In this document: positions 15,433-20,885 of the stretch, piece by piece
Position numbering within the stretch: the stretch's first letter is position 1
How the letters are laid out: every line of letters starts with the position of its first letter
NCBI GenBank assembly: GCA_044449445.1
Contig: JBIOIA010000019.1
Coordinates: 1-22,516 of the forward strand
Direction of reading: 5' to 3'
DNA length: 22,516 bases
DNA from: DASXPG01 sp044449445
GTDB taxonomy: Bacteria; Gemmatimonadota; Gemmatimonadetes; Gemmatimonadales; JACORV01
The notes under the pieces: model-generated
The model's database searches: none
The model's input: the letters and a program-made list of their open reading frames with translations, nothing else
Told to the model about the DNA's origin: nothing
Position numbers and translations under genes: made by a program

Positions 15433-15840
15433 ATGACACGCACGAACATGGCCAGCGCGCTCGCGCTGGCCGCACTTCTCGCAACGGCCCTCGGTGCGGC
15501 GCCCTCGGCGCTGCACGTGCGGCTCACGCGCTCCGATCCCGCCGACCACGCCACGCTGCGCGCGGCGCCACACGCGATCAGCCTCTGGTTCTCGGAGTCC
15601 GTGCAGCTCAGCGTCACGAGCGTGCACCTGACCGGGCCCGGTGGGACCGCCGTCGAGCTCGCGGCGCCGCGAATGGGCGAGGGACAGCACGCGCCGGTCA
15701 TCGTGGACGTGAAAGGACCCGTAGCGCCCGGCGTGCAGCAGGTGACGTGGCGGACGATGGCGCGTGACGGCCACGCGGCGAACGGGACGCTCACGTTCAC
15801 GCTGGCGCCCGCCGCGCCCGCGACGGAGCGGCACCGCTGA
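15433..15840 (+). CDS. copC: CopC domain copper-binding protein
   Basis: The 135-residue protein has a signal peptide (hydrophobic core about residues 8-22) and one CopC/YcnJ domain. Diagnostic segments are HVRLTRSDPADHATLRAAP, ISLWFSESVQ and the C-terminal VTWRTMARDGHAANGTLTFTL. CopC proteins bind copper in the periplasm with a histidine near the mature N-terminus and another in the DGH motif; both kinds are present here (H29 and the DGH histidine). It likely passes copper to CopD, encoded just downstream and overlapping by four bases. ATG 15433 is supported by CAGGAG. It directly follows tRNA-Thr. Confidence 0.88.
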   Translation: MTRTNMASALALAALLATALGAAPSALHVRLTRSDPADHATLRAAPHAISLWFSESVQLSVTSVHLTGPGGTAVELAAPRMGEGQHAPVIVDVKGPVAPGVQQVTWRTMARDGHAANGTLTFTLAPAAPATERHR

Positions 15841-16736
15841 GTCCGCTCACCGCCGCGGGCGTTCTCACGCGGTGGACGCTGCTCGCCGCCGTGCTGGTCG
15901 CGACCGGCGCGGCGGCGTTTCGTTTTCTCGTGCTGCGGGGCGTCGGCGAAGATGTGAAGCGCGAGGCCGGCGCGCGCGCGGCGCGGCTCGGGCGCGGCGC
16001 GGCCTTCGCGGCGCTCCTCGCGGCGCTGGTGCGCGCGCCACTCCAGGCCGTGGAGCTTCGCGATCCACTCTCGCCGATCCTGCCCCAGGCGCGGGCGCTG
16101 ATCCTGCACACCTGGTGGGGCGGGGTGTGGGGAGTTCAGCTGGTGCTGGCAGTCTGCGTGGCGATCTTCTACTCACGGGCAAGGGCCGGAGGCAAGGCGG
16201 ACTGGGCGCTCGCCGGCGGCTCGAGTGTCCTGCTCGCGATGACGCTTCCGATGTCCGGTCACGCCATCGGCAGCGAGACGTGGACCGCGCTCGCGGTCTC
16301 GGCCGACGCCGTACACGTCCTGTCGGCCAGCGTGTGGCTCGGTGCGATGCTGGTGCTGGCGGCCGCGCTGGCGCAGGGGCAGGAGCCGGAGCGGGCGCCG
16401 GTGAAAGGCGCGCTGGTCGCCGCGTTCTCGCCGCTGGCCCTCGCGGCGGCGGGGGGCGCGCTGACGAGCGGGCTGGTCTCGGCCTGGCTCCACCTGCGGA
16501 TGTTCAGCGACCTGTGGACGACGCCGTACGGGAGCTGGCTGTTCCGCAAGCTCGTCGGCGTAGGGCTCATGGCGGCATGCGGCGCGTACAACTGGAAGAA
16601 GGCCGGACCGCGGCTGATTCGGGACGGCGAGGTAGGCCCGATCCGGCGCTCGATCAGGCTCGAACTCGTCCTTGGCGCCCTGGTGCTTTTTGCCACAGCG
16701 GTGCTGGTGGCCTCTCCGCTCCCGGGAGACCAGTAG
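15837..16736 (+). CDS. copD: CopD family copper transport membrane protein
   Basis: CopD imports or handles copper at the inner membrane with CopC. The protein has several membrane helices and the family's marks: a SGHA motif, DAVHVLSASVWLGAM, the segment FSPLALAAAGGALTSGLV, YGSWLFRKLVGVGLM and an ending on a last helix with ASPLP. The first ATG/GTG/TTG in frame is GTG 15891, but that start cuts the first helix in half and has no ribosome site. The frame upstream still reads as protein (SPLTAAGVLTRWTLLAAVL) back to CTG 15837, which overlaps the copC stop as CTGA and has GGAG (15825-15828) eight bases before it. I therefore prefer the CTG (299 residues). A GTG start would give 281; a copC-copD fusion lost by an indel is a third option. 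Confidence 0.85.
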   Translation: MSPLTAAGVLTRWTLLAAVLVATGAAAFRFLVLRGVGEDVKREAGARAARLGRGAAFAALLAALVRAPLQAVELRDPLSPILPQARALILHTWWGGVWGVQLVLAVCVAIFYSRARAGGKADWALAGGSSVLLAMTLPMSGHAIGSETWTALAVSADAVHVLSASVWLGAMLVLAAALAQGQEPERAPVKGALVAAFSPLALAAAGGALTSGLVSAWLHLRMFSDLWTTPYGSWLFRKLVGVGLMAACGAYNWKKAGPRLIRDGEVGPIRRSIRLELVLGALVLFATAVLVASPLPGDQ

Positions 16737-16742
16737 AAGCCC

Positions 16743-16771
16743 TTGCGGGAGGTGCTCCGGCACCGCAATTT
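16743..16771 (+). terminator. Possible weak terminator after copD
   Basis: GGTGC (16751-16755) pairs with GCACC (16760-16764) around a TCCG tetraloop, extended by TTGC (16743-16746) with GCAA (16765-16768) across a bulge. Only a short T stretch follows, so termination would be weak. Confidence 0.3.
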
Positions 16772-16808
16772 GGCGGGTCCCCGCGACCGGAAGTTCGGAT
16801 TGCCGTCC

Positions 16809-16814
16809 AGGAGG
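16809..16814 (+). promoter_or_regulatory. Strong ribosome site for the arginine-pair protein
   Basis: A perfect AGGAGG six bases before GTG 16821 settles the start of this small gene. The same frame is open from TTG 16743, but that start has no such site. Confidence 0.75.
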
Positions 16815-16820
16815 GCCGTC

Positions 16821-17024
16821 GTGTACAGTGACTTGAACCGCACCCCGGACCATCGCCGCGAGGAAGGTCGCCGCTCCATCGGCACGGAGCGCCGTGACGG
16901 TGATCGCCGCTCGTCCGTGGTCGCCGTCGAGCAGGATCGCCGCAGCAACGAGCGCCGCGCGAAGTTCGACCGCCGGCTCCTGGACCGCCGGATCATGATC
17001 GACCGGAACAGCCTGGGCGCCTGA
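16821..17024 (+). CDS. Small protein of repeated paired arginines, function unknown
   Basis: The 67-residue product starts at GTG 16821, preceded by a perfect AGGAGG. Eight Arg-Arg pairs occur at residues 12, 17, 24, 29, 40, 45, 51 and 56, giving four units of RR-x3-RR; six of the eight pairs are preceded by Asp or Glu. It has no signal peptide, membrane segment or cysteine and very few hydrophobic residues until the end, so it is likely disordered or a charged helix. Binding to nucleic acid or nucleotide is possible but unproven. It ends 10 bases before the convergent tandem kinase stop. The strong ribosome site and the low chance of such regular spacing argue that it is a real gene. I do not recognise a named family. 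Confidence 0.65.
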   Translation: MYSDLNRTPDHRREEGRRSIGTERRDGDRRSSVVAVEQDRRSNERRAKFDRRLLDRRIMIDRNSLGA

Positions 17025-17038
17025 CAGCCGCCCGTCAG
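17021..17038. terminator. Short inverted repeat between convergent stops
   Basis: CTGAC (17021-17025) and GTCAG (17034-17038) are complementary around an 8-base loop, and each arm contains the TGA of one gene. With five pairs and no T run it could only be a weak bidirectional terminator. Confidence 0.2.
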
Positions 17039-18738
17039 CCCAACAGCTTCCGAATCCTCCCCAGCAACGTCGTCGCTGGGAGCCGTCGCTCCCCGGTGAC
17101 GAATCCTGCCGCCTCGATCGCCTGCCGGAACGCCTCCCCGTTCGGGAATCGGTCCGAAGGCTCGTAAGCGCAGGCGCGCCGCAGCGCCGCCTCGAAGCTC
17201 TCCGGCACGTCGTCGCGCTCCTCCCCCAGCTCCGGAACCGTGAAGGCGACCTGCCCCTTCCACGCATGCTCGGGTGAGCGCTCGGGGAACGGCGGCCGGC
17301 CCAGCAGCAGGAAGTAGCCCACGGCGCCGAGCGAGAACAGGTCGGTGCGCTGGTCCACCTGGCCGCCGGCGAGCTGTTCGGGCGCCGCGAACTGCGGCGT
17401 GCCGCTGCGGCTCGTCGCGCCGCCGAACAGCCTGCCGCGCGGCAGCGCGAGCGCCAGGCCGAAGTCGGTGACGTGCACCTTGCCCTCGGCGTCCACGATC
17501 AGGTTTTCCGGCTTGATGTCGCGGTGCACCACGCGCCGGCCGTGGGCGTACTCGAGCGCGCTCAGCGTGTCGTCGAGCACCTCGATCGTTCGCACCATGC
17601 TGAGCTTCCCGGTACGCTCGACGAGCTGCGCGACACTTTGGCCGCGGATCAGCTCCATCGTGTACCACAGCAGGCCGAGCCGTCCGTCGATGTCGTAGAT
17701 GCTGACGATGTTGGGGTGCTTGAGGCTCGCGGCGAGGACGGCCTCGCGCTGGAATGCCTCGGCGATCGCCGGGTCCTGCGTGAGGCGCGGGTCGAGCACC
17801 TTCATCGCGACCTCGCGCTCCAGCCTGAGGTCCCGCACGCGGTACACATAGCCGAAGCTGCCCGCGCCGACCTCGTTGATCAGCTGGTAGTCGTCGCCAA
17901 GCGCGCGGCGCAGCCGCCGCTCCCAATCCGGTGAGTCGGGCAGGATGACGGACGGGCCCGGCGATCCCGGCGCGGTGTGGGAATCGGTGAACCCCGCCAG
18001 CTCGGCGAGCATCTCGGCGGCCGTGAAGTAGCGCTCGCGCGGCTTCTTCTCGAGTGCGCGCATGACCCACCGCTCGACGATCTCGGAGCAGCTGGGGCGC
18101 AGCTCGCGAACGGGCGCGATGTTCCCGGCCGGCTCGCGGCCCGTGAGCGCGAAGTAGAGCACCGCGCCGACCGTCCAGATGTCGGCGCCGGGATCGCCGC
18201 GGGTGCCGTCGCGCACTTCGGGCGCGAGGAACGGGTCGTCGTCCACGCGCTCGTCCTTGGGCACCACGTCGAGCACCTGGTTCGCGAACCTGAGATCGGT
18301 GATGATCGCGCGCGCGCTGGTGTCGATCATCAGCGTGGTGGGGCGGATCCGGCGCATCACGACGCCGCGCACGTGGGCGTGGTCGAGCGCGTACAGCAGG
18401 TCGCGCGCCATGCTGAACACGAGCGGCATCGGGCGCGGCCCTCGCGACACGGCCTCGGCGAGGCTCTCGCCGTCGATCCAGTTCCCGACCCGGTAGGCGT
18501 AGCCGCCCTTCTCGGCGGCGCTGTACACGTGCCGGATCGCGGGGTGGTCGAGCTTGGCGAGCACCTCGGTTTCGCGCACGAACCACTCCCGGTGCGCGCC
18601 GGGCAGGAGCTGCACGCGCAGCGCGATGTTGCGCTTGAGGAACCTGTCGCGCGCCATGTACAGCACGCGCTCCTCGGACTCGGCGATGAGCCGTTCCTGG
18701 TCGAAGCCATCCCCGAACAGCGACGTGAAGTCGAGCAC
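17035..18738 (-). CDS. Tandem pseudokinase-kinase Ser/Thr protein
   Basis: The protein has 567 residues and two complete protein-kinase folds in a row. The C-terminal domain (about 285-550) is a normal PknB-like kinase: Gly loop GAGSFG, K313 in VAMK, HRDIKPEN at 405-412, DFG at 425-427 and an APE motif. The N-terminal domain (about 10-260) keeps the fold, including an LAPE and a DIWTVG segment, but the ATP lysine is R41 (IALRV), HRD is replaced by MRR (128-130), the Asn by L136, DFG by DLR (148-150), and the Gly loop is absent. It is thus a pseudokinase and probably regulates the second domain. No membrane segment is seen, so it is cytoplasmic. GTG 18738 is exactly at the +1 expected from TAGCTT and has no ribosome site. 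Confidence 0.93.
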   Translation of the reverse strand: MLDFTSLFGDGFDQERLIAESEERVLYMARDRFLKRNIALRVQLLPGAHREWFVRETEVLAKLDHPAIRHVYSAAEKGGYAYRVGNWIDGESLAEAVSRGPRPMPLVFSMARDLLYALDHAHVRGVVMRRIRPTTLMIDTSARAIITDLRFANQVLDVVPKDERVDDDPFLAPEVRDGTRGDPGADIWTVGAVLYFALTGREPAGNIAPVRELRPSCSEIVERWVMRALEKKPRERYFTAAEMLAELAGFTDSHTAPGSPGPSVILPDSPDWERRLRRALGDDYQLINEVGAGSFGYVYRVRDLRLEREVAMKVLDPRLTQDPAIAEAFQREAVLAASLKHPNIVSIYDIDGRLGLLWYTMELIRGQSVAQLVERTGKLSMVRTIEVLDDTLSALEYAHGRRVVHRDIKPENLIVDAEGKVHVTDFGLALALPRGRLFGGATSRSGTPQFAAPEQLAGGQVDQRTDLFSLGAVGYFLLLGRPPFPERSPEHAWKGQVAFTVPELGEERDDVPESFEAALRRACAYEPSDRFPNGEAFRQAIEAAGFVTGERRLPATTLLGRIRKLLG

Positions 18739-18744
18739 GCGAGA

Positions 18745-18750
18745 AAGCTA
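18745..18750 (-). promoter_or_regulatory. Candidate -10 box (TAGCTT) of the tandem kinase
   Basis: On the minus strand GGCTAGCTT ends six bases before GTG 18738, so the start codon would itself be +1 of a leaderless RNA. It resembles the GCTAGAAT boxes at ku and ligD. Confidence 0.4.
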
Positions 18751-18773
18751 GCCGGGGCGAACGCCGTCCGCTT

Positions 18774-18792
18774 CCGGGACGCCGCATCCCGG
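18774..18792. promoter_or_regulatory. Inverted repeat between the kinase and export operon
   Basis: CCGGGA (18774-18779) and TCCCGG (18787-18792) are perfect arms around a 7-base spacer, between the two divergent candidate promoters. It is a candidate operator. Confidence 0.35.
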
Positions 18793-18799
18793 TTCCGGT

Positions 18800-18805
18800 C
18801 ATAAT
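18800..18805 (+). promoter_or_regulatory. Candidate -10 box (CATAAT) of the export operon
   Basis: CATAAT matches TATAAT at 5 of 6 positions in an otherwise GC-rich stretch. RNA would start near 18812, giving a leader of about 90 bases that contains the double palindrome. No clear -35 box is seen. Confidence 0.4.
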
Positions 18806-18840
18806 GGGAGGGGCGGTCGCCCGTTCGCGCACCCCTAACA

Positions 18841-18861
18841 CTCGGCCGAGCAAGCGCTTGC
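18841..18861. promoter_or_regulatory. Two abutting perfect palindromes in the export operon leader
   Basis: CTCGGCCGAG (18841-18850) and CAAGCGCTTG (18851-18860) are each perfect 10-base palindromes with no base between them; the second extends to 12 bases (18850-18861). They could be a dimer-binding operator pair or leader hairpins. Confidence 0.5.
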
Positions 18862-18904
18862 GGGGCGAGCGTGCCCGGCATGGCCCTTGCCCCTTCAGTC
18901 CCAC

Positions 18905-20149
18905 GTGGACATCAAGCGCGCTCCAAGGAAGAAGACCGGTCGCTACGTGGCGATCGGTGTCGCCGTGCTGCTCGTCGGCATCGTGACCGTGGCGCTGGCA
19001 CGGCTCCAGCCCGCCGCGCCCACCGTGGAGCGCGCCAGTCTCCTGTTCGGCACGGTGAAGCGCGGTCCGCTGCTGCGGCAGGTGCACGGCCCGGGCCAGC
19101 TCAAGCCCGAGCAGATCCGGTTCATCACCTCGGCGACCGGCGGGCGCGTGGACCGGGTACCGGTGCGCAACGGCGCGACGGTGACGGCGGGCACGTTGCT
19201 GATCGAGATGAGCAACCCCGACGTCGAGCTCCAGGCGCTGACGGCCGAGCAGCAGCTCGCCGCGGCGCAGGCGGCGCTCGTGCAGCTGCGCACCTCGCTC
19301 GAGACGCAGCGGCTCAGCCAGGCGACGACCGTCGCGAACATGCGCACGATGGCCAACGACGCCGATCGCACGGCCTCCTCGGGCGAGACGCTCGCCGCGC
19401 GCCATCTCATCGCGCCGAACGACCTGGCGAAGGCGCGCGACCAGGCGACGGAGTACCGCTCTCGGCTCGACATCGAAGAGCAGCGCCTGGTGCTCATGAC
19501 CGAGACCGTGGACAGCCAGCTCGCGCTCCAGCGCGACCAGATCTCGCGGCTGCGCGCGATCGCGGACTACAACAACGCCAGACGGCAGTCCCTGCGGGTC
19601 GCCGCGGGCGTTGACGGCGTGGTGCAGGAGCTCTCGCTGGAGCCGGGGCAGTGGGTGCAGTCCGGCACGACGCTCGCCAAGGTCGTGCAGCCGGGCCGGC
19701 TGAAGGCGGAGCTGCAGATCCCCGAGACCCAGGCGCGCGACGTGGCGCTCGGCCAGAGCGCGGAGGTGGACACGCGCATCGGCATCGTGCCCGGCAAGGT
19801 CGTCCGCTACGACCAGAACTCGGTGAACGGCACGGTCACCGTGGACATCTCGATGGACAGCACGCTGCCGCAGGGCGCGCGTCCGGACATGCAGGTGGAC
19901 GGGACGATCGAGATTGAGCGGCTGGCCGACGTGCTCCAGGTCGGGCGGCCCGCCTACGGCCAGCCCAACGCTACGGCCGGGATCTTCCGTCTCACCGACG
20001 GCGGCCGATATGCCGAGCGCGTGAACGTCAGGTTCGGCCGCGCGTCGGTGAACGACATCGAGGTGGTCGGCGGCCTCAAGGTCGGCGACCAGGTGATCCT
20101 GTCGGACATGACGCGCTGGGACAACGTGGATCGGGTGCGGATCAAGTAG
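18905..20149 (+). CDS. Membrane-fusion (HlyD/MacA-like) periplasmic adaptor
   Basis: The 414-residue protein has a short basic N-terminus (KRAPRKK), one membrane anchor (about residues 13-31), a first lipoyl half (GGRVDRVPVRNGATVTAGTLL), a long coiled-coil hairpin rich in Ala, Gln and Leu (about 105-225), a second lipoyl half (GVDGVVQELSLEPGQWVQSGTTLAKV) and beta-barrel and membrane-proximal domains. Such adaptors bridge an inner-membrane ABC permease and an outer-membrane channel. The ATPase gene starts 28 bases downstream and the permease follows, so this is a MacAB-like tripartite exporter; no TolC-type gene is in view. GTG 18905 is chosen because VDIKRAP is a usual opening for this group; TTG 18887 is an in-frame alternative, and neither has a ribosome site. 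Confidence 0.9.
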   Translation: MDIKRAPRKKTGRYVAIGVAVLLVGIVTVALARLQPAAPTVERASLLFGTVKRGPLLRQVHGPGQLKPEQIRFITSATGGRVDRVPVRNGATVTAGTLLIEMSNPDVELQALTAEQQLAAAQAALVQLRTSLETQRLSQATTVANMRTMANDADRTASSGETLAARHLIAPNDLAKARDQATEYRSRLDIEEQRLVLMTETVDSQLALQRDQISRLRAIADYNNARRQSLRVAAGVDGVVQELSLEPGQWVQSGTTLAKVVQPGRLKAELQIPETQARDVALGQSAEVDTRIGIVPGKVVRYDQNSVNGTVTVDISMDSTLPQGARPDMQVDGTIEIERLADVLQVGRPAYGQPNATAGIFRLTDGGRYAERVNVRFGRASVNDIEVVGGLKVGDQVILSDMTRWDNVDRVRIK

Positions 20150-20177
20150 CGGTTTTCCATATCAACTGAGGACCCAC

Positions 20178-20885
20178 ATGGCGAGCAACGGCGAGCGTCT
20201 CATCCATCTCGAGGGCATCAAGAAGGTGTTCTTCACCGACGAGGTGGAGACCCACGCGCTGGCGGAGGTGCATCTCGAGATCAAGAACGGGGAGTACGTC
20301 GCGATCTCGGGCCCCTCGGGTTGCGGGAAGACGACGCTGCTCTCGATCCTCGGCCTGCTCGATTCGCCGAGCGACGGGAACTACACGCTGGCGGGCGAGG
20401 CGGTGGCGAACCTCACGGCCAGCGAGCGCGCGCGGATCCGCAACCGGCAGATCGGTTTCATCTTCCAGGCCTTCAACCTGATCGGCGACCTCACGGTGGC
20501 CGAGAACGTCGAGCTGCCGCTCACGTATCGCGGCATGGCGGCCGCCGAGCGCAAGCAGCGCGTGCAGAACGCGCTCGAGCGGGTCGGCATGGCGCACCGC
20601 ATGCGGCACTATCCCTCGCAGCTCTCGGGCGGCCAGCAGCAGCGCGTCGCCGTTGCGCGCGCGGTGGCCGGCGACCCGGTGATCCTGCTCGCCGACGAGC
20701 CGACCGGAAACCTCGACTCCAAGAACGGCGAGGCCGTCATGACGCTGCTCCAGGAGCTGCACAAGGGCGGCGCGACCATCTGCATGGTCACGCACGACCC
20801 GCGCTACGCGGCGCACGCCGACCGCGCCGTGCACCTGTTCGACGGCCGGGTCGTGGACGAGTACACGGAATCCGCCGCCACCTGA
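20178..20885 (+). CDS. ABC transporter ATP-binding protein (MacB/LolD type)
   Basis: The 235-residue ATPase powers the adjacent permease. Walker A GPSGCGKT is at residues 45-52, the Q-loop Gln in GFIFQAFNL, the signature LSGGQQQR at 149-156, Walker B LLADEP with D173 and E174, and the switch histidine H206 in VTHD. The TGNLDS D-loop and overall length fit the MacB/LolD subfamily that drives FtsX-fold permeases by mechanotransmission rather than classic transport. It is cytoplasmic. A ribosome site GAGGA (20168-20172) is five bases before ATG. The stop overlaps the permease ATG by one base (TGATG), so the two are translated together. Confidence 0.96.
   Translation: MASNGERLIHLEGIKKVFFTDEVETHALAEVHLEIKNGEYVAISGPSGCGKTTLLSILGLLDSPSDGNYTLAGEAVANLTASERARIRNRQIGFIFQAFNLIGDLTVAENVELPLTYRGMAAAERKQRVQNALERVGMAHRMRHYPSQLSGGQQQRVAVARAVAGDPVILLADEPTGNLDSKNGEAVMTLLQELHKGGATICMVTHDPRYAAHADRAVHLFDGRVVDEYTESAAT

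Noticed and set aside
18887..18904. TTG 18887 as start of the membrane-fusion protein
   Set aside because: No ribosome site, and the added residues do not resemble the family opening; GTG 18905 gives the usual basic N-terminus before the anchor. Kept as an alternative only.
18804..18986. A 60-codon frame starting at ATG 18804
   Set aside because: The ATG lies inside the CATAAT box, the frame overlaps the adaptor gene, and the peptide is Arg/Ser-rich with no features.
16259..19405. A 1048-codon minus-strand open frame
   Set aside because: It runs through copD, the small RR gene, the tandem kinase in another frame and the adaptor gene; the content is out-of-frame Arg/Ala/Pro-rich translation.
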